The notes beneath the pieces are model-generated. The model made no database searches. It had not been told where the DNA came from and saw nothing but the letters and a program-made list of their open reading frames with translations. A stretch of 64,000 nucleotides of DNA from Tunturiibacter gelidiferens (GTDB lineage Bacteria > Acidobacteriota > Terriglobia > Terriglobales > Acidobacteriaceae). The position numbers and the translations under genes are program-made. Where the stretch lies: the NCBI RefSeq assembly GCF_014201335.1, contig NZ_JACHEB010000018.1:1-64000 (forward strand), in the 5' to 3' direction. Positions 35,759 through 43,556 of this stretch are shown one piece after another (the first letter of the stretch is position 1; each line of letters starts with the position of its first letter).

Positions 35759-35812
35759 GGCTCACCATGCTGAACTCCTATTTGGTTGGGTTGGGGGCTT
35801 GCACAGTATGCG

Positions 35813-35859
35813 CAAAAAATACAGGGAATCTCGAATGCTAGTCAGACGGGATTCCCTGT
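35813..35859 (-). terminator. Terminator after the replication module
   Basis: On the minus strand ACAGGGAATC, a 19-base loop and GATTCCCTGT are followed by ATTTTTTG. The stem is a perfect 10-bp match. It ends transcription from the leftward genes at 36.2-38.5 kb. Confidence 0.75.
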
Positions 35860-35982
35860 GAAAGAAATGAAAAAACAGAAGCCACTCTGCTCTCCTACTA
35901 ATACGTAGTGAGAATTTGGAAAATATTCCTGCTGTGATCGAAAATAGTTGACTTATTTTGGTGTGGAGCCTGGAGGTTTACT

Positions 35983-36078
35983 CAATGGATAATCAACAAT
36001 GGATAATCAACAATGGATAATCAATAATGTAATAATGTAATAATGTAATAAGTAATAATGTAATAAGTAATAATTATT
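35983..36078. repeat. Iteron array, candidate replication origin
   Basis: Three perfect tandem copies of CAATGGATAATCAA (35983-36024) are followed by TAATGTAA three times, TAAGTAA, TAATGTAA, TAAGTAA and TAATTATTA. The run is almost free of G and C. Tandem iterons next to an A+T-rich unwinding-type segment, with a winged-helix protein gene immediately beside it, fit a replication origin. Confidence 0.75.
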
Positions 36079-36245
36079 AGAGAGAAATTTAATGATAGGT
36101 AAATCACTTAGAATGTTATATTTATAGAAAAAGCTCAGTGTGGTATAACACACTGGAACAGAGATGGAGAGGCAGAAAGTATCCTTTATGTTGAGTGTTC
36201 CGCCCCGTCCCCACCCCGTACCGTATACCTATAAAACCCGCGTCT

Positions 36246-36815
36246 TTATTGGGTAATATTATCTTCATCTACCTGTCCAGTGTCCTCAAATTCGTATGGG
36301 TCAAACCCGTGTTTTCTGGTGTGTTTTACCACACTCGGTGAAATTGTTTGGTTTTTGGCTATAATCTGAGCCTTAAGAATAGCCAATTCAGCCTTAGCCT
36401 CATCAGCCTCAGCTCTAACCTTAGCCAGTTCAGCGTCCTTCGGAGCATTCAACTCCTTGGCTTGCCGTGCGGCCTCTACTTGGTCAATGACTCTACCTGT
36501 CCTAGGATCTGTGCAAAAGTACATCCACGAGCGCCCCTCACTCCTGTAGTGAAGCAAACTACGCTTCTTTAGTTCCGTCCTTGACCTCGATACTTCCTTG
36601 CTGCTTATCTTCCTATCGCCCCAACTAGGATGATTTGCAATCTGATCATCGGCTAGAAGTACACAACCAGGTCTTTTCCGATTGTGCTGCATCAAGCAAT
36701 GGAGGAGCAGGAGTAAGTCAAAACTGAAAACCGTAAGCTGTGGGCGGAGTTCGATGAGTCTGTCCGGTACTTGAAAGTATGTGAATCCAGACTCTTTTAG
36801 GTAGATGCTCGGCAT
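36246..36815 (-). CDS. Winged-helix replication-initiator-like protein
   Basis: This 189-residue protein has an N-terminal winged-helix region (LRPQLTVFSFDLLLLLHCLMQ, DDQIANHPSWGDRKISSKEVSRSRTELKKRSLLHYRSEGRSWMY), similar in layout to plasmid/phage Rep and DnaD-like domains. A Lys/Ala/Glu coiled coil (~115-155) and an acidic tail follow. It probably binds the iterons at 35983-36078. Its ATG overlaps the stop of the upstream sigma-like gene (TAATG), which indicates coupled translation. Confidence 0.6.
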   Translation of the reverse strand: MPSIYLKESGFTYFQVPDRLIELRPQLTVFSFDLLLLLHCLMQHNRKRPGCVLLADDQIANHPSWGDRKISSKEVSRSRTELKKRSLLHYRSEGRSWMYFCTDPRTGRVIDQVEAARQAKELNAPKDAELAKVRAEADEAKAELAILKAQIIAKNQTISPSVVKHTRKHGFDPYEFEDTGQVDEDNITQ

Positions 36816-38092
36816 TAGAGGTAACCTCCTTGCGACTTCTTCGCCACATAAGCCGACATAATCTCCCGCACCCTCGTGAGCTGTTTGGAAACAGCGCCCT
36901 GCGTTATTCCCGAGTCAGTTTCAATCTGCTTTTGTGTCAGAGCTTGGAGATAGTACATTCGCGCAACGGGCTGCAACTCCACAGGCAATGCTTCGATTAG
37001 CTCACCCCATTGGGAACTTCGTTCCTCGAAAACATCTTTGCGGAACTCGAAATCTGGTTCATCGTCGTGGAAGTAGCCATTCCTCGCTGTCTCTGAGGCG
37101 TCATCAAATCTGCTTTCTTCTTCACCATCCGAATTTAGATACTCAACACACAAGCAAGTCTCTTGGTGTTTTGTAAGCTTTACTACTTCGCCTTTACGCG
37201 TCTCTGCTAGTGCCCGATATACATAGTGGCAAGGCTTATCCAGGCGTCTTACTTCTTTGTGCTTACCAAATCCATCCCGCATTTTCTGAAGGGTTTCCAT
37301 CATGGTCACTACGAATTCCGAAGCAGAGTCATCAACCTCATCCGCTAGCCAAAGCTTGGTTGCAACCGTGGTTCTACCCATCCGCTCATGGACAAAGTCA
37401 TACAGGGCTCGGATGAATGACGGCTGAGTGCTTGGGTCCTCAAGCCATAAAAAGTAGGCTTTATCAAGCTCTTTATCTGCTTCCGCATCGGTGTCATGAA
37501 CCACAGAAATCTCGAACTTCGGGTCTGAAGATGACACATCTACGCGCGCCGCAAAGTCATCCTCCTCGTTCAGTTCATCGTCTTCAGTTCCAGCAACAGG
37601 ACCAGCAACCTCGAAGCTGCACTGTTCAACGTCCGTGTCAGTTGCTTCTTCCAATTCTTCTTCGGAGAGGTGAATAGCAAGCTCTTCATCGGTGAACACG
37701 TTGCCGAATGTATTCAAGTTATTTCCAAGGAAAGGAGCAGGACGCTGGTTATTGTCGTGTAGGTATCCACGGAACGAATACTGAACCGCACGTAGCCGCT
37801 GGTAGCGTCCTTCCTCTGCATTGGTGAGTTCACCGCGTTCATCGCTGAGGAGGCAGTCAACAATTCCTACTGACAACCAAGGACCAGGAGAATAAGAGGC
37901 AGGTCCAACCATTTTGTACTTCTTTGATTCATCTGGATGTTCGTATTCGACATGCTCTGATGCCCATAGGAAGGGCAGAATTAAGCTATGCGGGGTTGCT
38001 GACGTTTCAGCAGGGTTCGGCAACAGCCAATTCATTCTGAGGGCTGCTACGGCCAAGTCGATGGGTGGAGTTGTAATTACTGCTGTGGCCAA
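36815..38092 (-). CDS. Sigma-factor-like regulatory protein
   Basis: This 425-residue protein is unusual. The C-terminal ~60 residues (LPVELQPVARMYYLQALTQKQIETDSGITQGAVSKQLTRVREIM) match sigma-70 region 4 with a clear helix-turn-helix. The segment at ~285-325 (VVTMMETLQKMRDGFGKHKEVRRLDKPCHYVYRALAETRKG) has the shape of region 2. The N-terminal 270 residues are acidic and unassigned. It may redirect host polymerase to element promoters or activate the replication gene with which it is coupled. The start is TTG at 38092; the first ATG is 19 codons later. Confidence 0.6.
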   Translation of the reverse strand: MATAVITTPPIDLAVAALRMNWLLPNPAETSATPHSLILPFLWASEHVEYEHPDESKKYKMVGPASYSPGPWLSVGIVDCLLSDERGELTNAEEGRYQRLRAVQYSFRGYLHDNNQRPAPFLGNNLNTFGNVFTDEELAIHLSEEELEEATDTDVEQCSFEVAGPVAGTEDDELNEEDDFAARVDVSSSDPKFEISVVHDTDAEADKELDKAYFLWLEDPSTQPSFIRALYDFVHERMGRTTVATKLWLADEVDDSASEFVVTMMETLQKMRDGFGKHKEVRRLDKPCHYVYRALAETRKGEVVKLTKHQETCLCVEYLNSDGEEESRFDDASETARNGYFHDDEPDFEFRKDVFEERSSQWGELIEALPVELQPVARMYYLQALTQKQIETDSGITQGAVSKQLTRVREIMSAYVAKKSQGGYL

Positions 38093-38183
38093 GTGGTTTT
38101 CTCTTTCAAAAGTGGAAAAGTTAAATAGGTGTCCTCATGCCCTCTAGGGGACAGTGGACGCATCAATGGGTTCAGGTGGTGGG

Positions 38184-38456
38184 CTAGGTCACAGTGTCAG
38201 TGCCAAGGTCCATGTGGTCCTTGAGAGCAAACTTCTCCAACTCGGAGGCCGGAACCATAATGCGCCGACCCATCTTGCGAGTTTTTAGCTGCCCACTAGC
38301 TACGAGGCCATCCAGACTGCGCAAACTCAAGCCGATGGACCAGCTTGCTTCTCGGCGTGAATAGAGAAGCTTGGTAACGCCTGTGAAATTTGGGTCAGCT
38401 GCGGCGGATATGTCGAACGTGAATGAATCGTCAGAAAACAAAGACACTTCAGGCAT
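38184..38456 (-). CDS. AlpA/excisionase-like helix-turn-helix protein
   Basis: This 90-residue protein has the MerR/excisionase-type (HTH_17) pattern LLYSRREASWSIGLSLRSLDGLVASGQLKTRKMGRRIMVPASELEKFA. Such proteins act as excision directionality factors or as AlpA-type regulators in satellites. CAAGGAAAATC precedes the ATG at 38456. It is the last gene before attR and probably partners with the integrase encoded at the other end. Confidence 0.75.
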   Translation of the reverse strand: MPEVSLFSDDSFTFDISAAADPNFTGVTKLLYSRREASWSIGLSLRSLDGLVASGQLKTRKMGRRIMVPASELEKFALKDHMDLGTDTVT

Positions 38457-39097
38457 TGGTGATTTTCCTTGGAAATCATTGGTGGATGTTCGTGGACGGT
38501 TGCACAGAAGACACCTGTGCTCAAACACGCACACGTATTCATCTGCCTTTGTGATTCAGTTGTGGGGGATTGTCTGCATATAGTGGCAGATACACTTGGT
38601 TGCTGCGCTCCGTCTCAAGCCCCTTCCATAGGCGAGACTGCCTTACGCTGGCGCTGCGTGTCATTCTTTGGCTTCCCCGTTCGGTAATTCATCACGAAGT
38701 TTGGGTTAGCTCAAAAGCCTTGACAATGGCTTTGGTGCGGTTTGGTTGGCATTGTCCTTTCATCTTGCTAAGCTGCGTTGCGGTCAATACTGCTCAATTG
38801 TGCTGCGCTTGCCCTGTCATGCCTAGTCAAGCCACGTCACGTCTTTTCACGCCACGTCCAGTGTTGACACATCACGCCATGTCCCCTTCAGTCGAGGGAT
38901 GCATTCATAATGCTATGAGTGGGGCTTGATTGTCAATGTTTATTTTTCGGCAGGGAACAAGCGTCTGCGCCAAAAGGCGAGTGCTTGCGTCAACAATCCA
39001 TACCTTACAGCCTCAAAAGAGTGAAGTCAAGATAATTTCATCGCCGTCGGAGATGGTCGATTCATTCTTTATTTGGCCCTAGACACGACAGTGGTTG
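38457..39097. other. attR-proximal non-coding region
   Basis: No convincing gene is found. Around 38820-38885 the motif CACGTC / CACGCCA recurs several times (GCCACGTCACGTC, CACGCCACGTCC, CACGCCATGTCC), which could be excisionase or host-factor sites. Open frames here have biased translations. Confidence 0.45.
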
Positions 39098-39116
39098 AGT
39101 ATCACAAAAGTATCAC
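39098..39116 (+). repeat. Paired AGTATCAC repeats at the right end
   Basis: The 19-base sequence AGTATCACAAAAGTATCAC is identical to 23313-23331 and lies about 70 bases inside the tRNA. It is a likely integrase arm site. Confidence 0.7.
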
Positions 39117-39185
39117 CAAAGCACACACACCATCCCCGTCGAGACTTTGAGTTTCGATGAAAGTGGCTTGTCTATTGGGTGTTTG

Positions 39186-39262
39186 TGGTGGCCCGGGGCA
39201 GAGTCCAACTGCCGACCTTCGCGTTAGGAGTGCGCTGCTCTATGCAACTGAGCTACCGGGCC
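39186..39262 (-). tRNA. tRNA-Arg(CCT), integration target
   Basis: On the minus strand: acceptor GGCCCGG/CCGGGCC, TA, D-stem GCTC/GAGC, anticodon loop CTCCTAA with anticodon CCT, T-stem GGCAG/CTGCC, discriminator A and encoded CCA. The anticodon stem GCGCA/CGCGA has mismatches at its ends, and the T-loop is TTGGACT, with G where the near-invariant C56 is expected. The element has replaced the 3' part of the gene with its own copy, so the gene is kept whole. attR core is 39213-39236. Confidence 0.85.
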
Positions 39263-39327
39263 ACGTTTTGGTAGTGTATCGCGTAGGTTATTGGTGTTGC
39301 GGTGGTAAACTTGAGGGTGGAGAGTTT

Positions 39328-40560
39328 ATGCCTGAGATACAGCGTCGACGTGCGGTAACGGTGAACATTGGTGGGATTCGAGTGGGGTCGGATTCGCCGG
39401 TTGTCGTGCAATCGATGACCAATACAGATACAGCCGATGTCGAGAACTCGGTACAGCAGATTGCGGCGCTGGCTCGCGCGGGTTCCGAGATGGTTCGCGT
39501 TACTGTCAACAACGATGAGGCGGCGAAGGCTGTGCCTGCGATCGTCGAGGAGCTCGCGAAGAAGGGCTGGTCGACTCCGATCATTGGGGACTTTCACTAC
39601 AACGGTCACCTGCTCCTAAAGAAGTATCCGGAGACGGCGAAGGCGCTGGCGAAGTACAGGATCAATCCTGGCAACGTGTCGATCGGGCGGAAGGATGATG
39701 ACAACTTCCGGACGATGGTTGAGGTTGCGGTCGAGCATCAGAAGCCGGTTCGGATCGGCGTGAACTGGGGTTCGCTCGACCAGGCGCTGCTGACGAAGAT
39801 GATGGACGAAAATTCGAAGAGTGCCAGTCCCCTGCCCGCTCGCGATGTGATGATGGAGGCGATGGTGGTGTCGGCTCTCGATAATGCTGCGGCTGCAGAG
39901 CGGTATGGGCTGCGCCGGGATCAGATCATCTTGTCCGCCAAGGTCTCCGGGGTGCGGGACCTGATCGATGTTTATACCGAGTTAGCGAAGCGTTGTGACT
40001 ATGCGCTGCATCTTGGTCTGACCGAAGCGGGGATGGGGATGAAGGGCATTGTGGCTTCGGCTGCGGGTCTGGCTCCTTTGCTGCTTTCGGGAATCGGGGA
40101 TACGATCCGGGTTAGTTTGACTCCGACGCCGGGGGGGGATCGGTCGGAGGAGGTTCGTTGCGGGCAGCAGATTCTGCAGTCGCTCGGAATTCGCAGCTTC
40201 ATGCCGCAGGTGACGAGTTGCCCTGGTTGTGGGCGGACTACCTCGACCTACTTTCAGGAACTGGCGGAGCGAATTCAGGGCTATCTTGTGGCGTCGATGC
40301 CGGAGTGGAAGAAGCAGTATCCGGGAGTCGAGGAGTTGAAGCTGGCTGTGATGGGCTGCATTGTGAACGGGCCCGGCGAGTCGAAGCATGCAAACATCGG
40401 AATCTCTCTGCCTGGAACATTCGAGGAGCCGAAGGCTCCGGTTTATGTCGACGGAAAGCTGTTCACCACGTTGAAGGGTGATCGGATCGTCGAGGAGTTT
40501 CAGGTGATTCTCGATGAATATGTCGAGAAGCGATATGGCAAAGTGCTGGTCGAGGTCTAA
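39328..40560 (+). CDS. ispG: 4-hydroxy-3-methylbut-2-enyl diphosphate synthase
   Basis: This 410-residue IspG/GcpE enzyme acts in the MEP isoprenoid pathway, reducing MEcPP to HMBPP with a [4Fe-4S] cluster. The N-terminal TIM barrel begins VNIGGIRVGSDSPVVVQSMTNTDT. The C-terminal domain carries SCPGCGRT and, later, MGCIVNGPGES, which supply the three cluster cysteines and a Glu ligand. The ATG at 39328 is chosen by homology; an upstream open frame overlaps the tRNA gene. It is 65 bases from the tRNA and is essential in most bacteria lacking the mevalonate route. Confidence 0.95.
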   Translation: MPEIQRRRAVTVNIGGIRVGSDSPVVVQSMTNTDTADVENSVQQIAALARAGSEMVRVTVNNDEAAKAVPAIVEELAKKGWSTPIIGDFHYNGHLLLKKYPETAKALAKYRINPGNVSIGRKDDDNFRTMVEVAVEHQKPVRIGVNWGSLDQALLTKMMDENSKSASPLPARDVMMEAMVVSALDNAAAAERYGLRRDQIILSAKVSGVRDLIDVYTELAKRCDYALHLGLTEAGMGMKGIVASAAGLAPLLLSGIGDTIRVSLTPTPGGDRSEEVRCGQQILQSLGIRSFMPQVTSCPGCGRTTSTYFQELAERIQGYLVASMPEWKKQYPGVEELKLAVMGCIVNGPGESKHANIGISLPGTFEEPKAPVYVDGKLFTTLKGDRIVEEFQVILDEYVEKRYGKVLVEV

Positions 40561-41216
40561 TGACCGTGCAATTTGGCGCCCACTAAAAATGCTCCTGCGA
40601 CAACCGCTGCTAGTGCCGCAAGGAAGCTCCAGAGTTGTGCCGGTTTGAGACCGGATAAGATCTCGCCGATCGTCCAGTCTCCGACATTCGATTTTGCCTG
40701 CGGCGTCGGCGACGCGGTTGACGAGAACGACAAGACTTTTCCTTTCCAACTGGAGAAGATCCCGTTGAATTCAGCGGATACCAAAGCGGTGGGACTGGGT
40801 TCCACGTTCTGGACATACCAGTTGTACCCGCGTTCAAGTAAACCCTCCTCTTTCAAACCTTTTTCGACGATTACAAGCAGGGGCATAGCACGCGAGTACG
40901 CAAGCGCCGCTTCAATTTGATTCCAAGCAGTCGGAAGCCTCACTTCCGAGAGCTCCTTTGATTGCGGGCTTCCACGCTTTTCTACCCCAGAAGGAAAATA
41001 GGAGCGTTCTAAAGCAATTACTACTGCGCCGGAACAGGTTTTTAATAGTTCGGAGACTGCCTCGAGTGGTGCATCCGATGAAAAGGTATTTCGATTCACA
41101 GTGTGTGGAATCATGCCTTCTGAACGCAACCGATCTTCGATAGCGCACACAAATGCCTCTTGACCACTGTTGGAAGTCGATCCAACGCTAACGAAGATAT
41201 GTCGATCATCGCTCAT
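40557..41216 (-). CDS. TIR-like domain protein with C-terminal membrane anchor
   Basis: This 219-residue protein has an alpha/beta N-terminal domain: HIFVSVGSTSN as first strand, a CSGAVVIALE strand near 61-70, then TAWNQIEAALAYSRAMPLLVIVEKG (97-120). That last segment resembles the (S/T)xWxxxEIxxA...PxIPV block of TIR and related nucleotide-binding domains, with Glu102 at the position of the catalytic Glu. A linker and one membrane helix (~195-213) follow. TIR-like proteins often degrade NAD+ in antiphage defence; that role is inferred. It overlaps the end of ispG by four bases, convergently. Confidence 0.55.
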   Translation of the reverse strand: MSDDRHIFVSVGSTSNSGQEAFVCAIEDRLRSEGMIPHTVNRNTFSSDAPLEAVSELLKTCSGAVVIALERSYFPSGVEKRGSPQSKELSEVRLPTAWNQIEAALAYSRAMPLLVIVEKGLKEEGLLERGYNWYVQNVEPSPTALVSAEFNGIFSSWKGKVLSFSSTASPTPQAKSNVGDWTIGEILSGLKPAQLWSFLAALAAVVAGAFLVGAKLHGH

Positions 41217-41287
41217 GGCAAGTCAGCATACATCAATCCGGCACGGGATCACTCGGTTAGGTACCCCCCTCCCTCTCAGGGGTATTT

Positions 41288-41420
41288 TGGACGTAAATTA
41301 CTTGTATTCAATAGCTTGCAGGGTGGTGGCGTCTGCAAAATATTCATAACAAATGAGTTACGTCTAAAATACTTGTTATCAATCAATTGGCCCCGGACTG
41401 AATCCGGGGCCATTTGTTTT
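41288..41420 (+). repeat. Degenerate tandem intergenic repeat with terminator
   Basis: Three related units of about 33-36 bases begin near 41290, 41326 and 41359; each has ACGT or GTCT followed by an A/T-rich core such as AAAATACTTGTTATC. TTTTGGACGTAA and TTACGTCTAAAA form a long-range inverted repeat. The block ends with TGGCCCCGGA-CTGAA-TCCGGGGCCA and TTTGTTTTT, a strong terminator at 41388-41420. It could be a small RNA or a mobile intergenic repeat. The rest of 41217-41624 shows no gene. Confidence 0.55.
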
Positions 41421-41624
41421 TGTTCTCAGTAACAAGTATAGCTTTTGGTGTGGAACTAATGCGCCACGTGTAAGTCACTGTTTTGAAGGAGTTTGTTCGA
41501 TTGAGGGGTTTGACAGGTTTTAGTGTTGTCGCGAAATTTTGCATGAGGCAGACGTATGCGGGTCAGCTATCCGGGACAGGCGATCTTGCAGTTCGGCCTT
41601 GGGTCCTATTTGAAAGATGAAGAA

Positions 41625-42071
41625 CTACTCGGTGATGACCCGGTCGGCCCATTCCACGAGAGATACGAAGATGGCGGGGCTGCCGAATTTCGCGCCCCAT
41701 TGATCCAAGTCGCTTTGGGCGACGGAGCGGGCGCGGCTGCAAGCACCGCATGCATAGATCTGAACGTGTCTTGCGACAATCTTTGTAAGCGCCTCTTCCA
41801 ACGGCGGCCAGCCAACCGGCACTACTGCACTCGCTACGGACTTTCGCATGAGTGAGACCGCTTCACCGAGGAGAAAGATCTGGACCGAGTGTCCAGCTTC
41901 GGAGAGAGCGAGTCCGTGCAGAAACGGAAAGGCCGCCTTGGTCGGGTCATCGGAGCCCCAGGCACTTTTCATCATGACATTCAGAGATTTGTGAGTCGTT
42001 CCCTGCCCCCAGGACGTCATGCCAACAAGCGGTAGAGCGACCAGTTGACGAAGGAAGGATCGCCTTGCCAT
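41625..42071 (-). CDS. DsrE/DsrF-like secreted protein
   Basis: This 148-residue protein starts at 42071 after GGAGGTACTT and begins MARRSFLRQLVALPLVGMTSWGQ, an export signal with an Arg pair. The mature part (LNVMMKSAWGSDDPTKAAFPFLHGLALSEAGHSVQIFLLGEAV, then HVQIYACGACSRARSV) matches DsrE-like sulfur-relay and peroxiredoxin-like proteins, with conserved Cys in YACGAC. A periplasmic redox or sulfur-binding function is likely but the partner is unknown. Confidence 0.75.
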   Translation of the reverse strand: MARRSFLRQLVALPLVGMTSWGQGTTHKSLNVMMKSAWGSDDPTKAAFPFLHGLALSEAGHSVQIFLLGEAVSLMRKSVASAVVPVGWPPLEEALTKIVARHVQIYACGACSRARSVAQSDLDQWGAKFGSPAIFVSLVEWADRVITE

Positions 42072-42265
42072 AAGTACCTCCAGGTGTGAGGAGCAATGTA
42101 TAGCATTCACAAACTTGAAGCAACAGAGTCGGCGCGTCTTTCTTGATTGGCTCAACGCTGGACTATTCGACGCGATCATCTTCCAGATTCTGGTCGAGTG
42201 GTCGCCAATACGGAAATTCCAACTCAGTACGCGGGGTAGACTCGTTGCATGTTTAGCGGGATTGA

Positions 42266-42828
42266 TTGGATTTTCGAGTGGCGCAAGGCCTAGGCGTTCA
42301 GCTTACGAATGGGAGAAATCTGCGAGACGATCCCGTTGCGTTGTGCGTGGGAGCCGAACGACCGTATCGCGGTTGCATTGGCGCCGTTCCGGTTGGCACA
42401 AGATCACCACAGCTCTATCCATCTGTTGTTCGATCACAACAAGACGCAAGTGCGAAAGCATTGGTTCGGCCGCTACTCGAAGCCGGATTGCGCACGCTTT
42501 GGATTTCGGAGGTTGCAAGTGGCCAGACGATCTGTGCCCTCGCGGAGGGACTTAAGGCGAAAGTTCCGCCAACCCTCGGGGCGCTGGATCGTTGCCTCAG
42601 CAACTGTTCAGACATCTCGCTGAATAAAAGATTTCTAGGAGCCCTAGACATCTTCACTCATGGTGGAATCAGGGCCATAACGGCTCAGTTTGCCGAGGGC
42701 GAAGAGCTTGAACGGTCGAACGCCGCAGACTGGCTATGCTCTCGGTGTTGGCGGTTATCCGTCAGCTCAATTACTCGGCCGGCAAGATATTCTGACCCAA
42801 TTAGTCGACGCTACTCCGACTCTTGGTT
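42266..42828 (+). pseudogene. Unassigned frameshifted gene
   Basis: I do not recognise the product. From 42266 a frame reads protein-like (AERPYRGCIGAVPVGTRSP, then LVRPLLEAGLRTLWISEVASGQ). Near 42728 the more plausible continuation moves to another frame (GYALGVGGYPSAQLLGRQDILTQLVDATPTLG) that stops about 42828. So a single frameshift probably breaks the gene. Competing open frames overlap it. The start codon is TTG and there is no clear ribosome site. Confidence 0.35.
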
Positions 42829-43088
42829 AGCACTACTCTTCAGCTTGGCCTACTTGGTAAGAGAAATGAAGCTCGCTCGGAGTCCCCATCGACGCCTGCC
42901 CGATAGATTTTCGTTGTGAAGAGCACGACGATCCAGTTGTCCGAGATGCCGTTTCTCGTCCACTGCCGATTACTCAACACAAGCCCACCTTACTCAGACT
43001 CACCTGTCTTGTGACCTCATCTTATTGAATTTTCGTTGGAGGAAGTTAAATATAATTCAGGCTGCAAATCACCATAGGAGAGCTCAAG

Positions 43089-43511
43089 TTGGTAAAAGAT
43101 AATGCGAGCATCGTTCGCCGCTTTGCCGAAGAAGTGATCACCCAGGGAGATATGGATATCGCGGCACAGTTCGTCTGGGATGACGTGGTCGAGCAGGTTC
43201 CTTTTCCGGGGCAGGGGCCTGGGTTGGAAGGACTCAAGGATGTTCTTCGTGGTATGCGTGCCGCGTTTCCTGATTTGGATTTCTCTATCAAGGAGCAGAT
43301 TGCCGAAGAGGATAAGGTGGCCAGCCGATTCGAATGGACCGGAACGCATCACGGAGAGTTTCTGGGGGTGCCCAAAACAGGCAAGCAGGTGAGGGTTTGG
43401 GGCATCGTCATTGATCGTCTGGAAGAGGGCCGCATCAAAGACACACGTATCATCATGGACATCTTTGGACTGATGATGCAGCTCGGTGTGTTTTCTCCGC
43501 CAGCGTCATAA
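43089..43511 (+). CDS. SnoaL-like ester cyclase family protein
   Basis: This 140-residue protein has the NTF2-like fold: an N-terminal helix (NASIVRRFAEEVITQGD), DDVVEQVPFPGQGPGLEGLKDVLRGMRAAFPDLDFSIKEQIAEEDKVASRFEWTGTHHGEFLG, and a final strand GRIKDTRIIMDIFGL. This is the SnoaL/ester cyclase pattern, where a small hydrophobic cavity binds the ligand. The start is TTG at 43089 after GGAGAG. It converges on a TetR gene. The substrate is unknown. Confidence 0.8.
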   Translation: MVKDNASIVRRFAEEVITQGDMDIAAQFVWDDVVEQVPFPGQGPGLEGLKDVLRGMRAAFPDLDFSIKEQIAEEDKVASRFEWTGTHHGEFLGVPKTGKQVRVWGIVIDRLEEGRIKDTRIIMDIFGLMMQLGVFSPPAS

Positions 43512-43556
43512 CTTTGGACTCACGGTTTGAGCGTGGCACGACGCGGACATCCCCTA

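Larger units (their letters stand above)
23187..39236. mobile_element. Integrated ~16 kb phage-satellite-like element
   Basis: The element is bounded by a duplicated tRNA 3' end. It carries a tyrosine integrase next to attL, and TerS, portal, protease and capsid genes in the middle, followed by an iteron array with replication-type and sigma-like genes and an excisionase-like gene near attR. Paired AGTATCAC repeats occur at each end. No large terminase, tail, lysis or DNA polymerase gene is present. Its base composition is visibly more A+T-rich than the flanks. Size, content and order fit a capsid-encoding satellite that needs a helper phage. A degraded prophage is the main alternative. Confidence 0.85.

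Noticed and set aside
36025..36078. CRISPR-like array
   Set aside because: The units are 7-14 bases without spacers, so they are iterons, not a CRISPR array.
38570..38929. 119-codon frame near attR
   Set aside because: Composition is Ser/Arg/Cys-biased with tandem CACGTC-derived residues, and no start signal is present.
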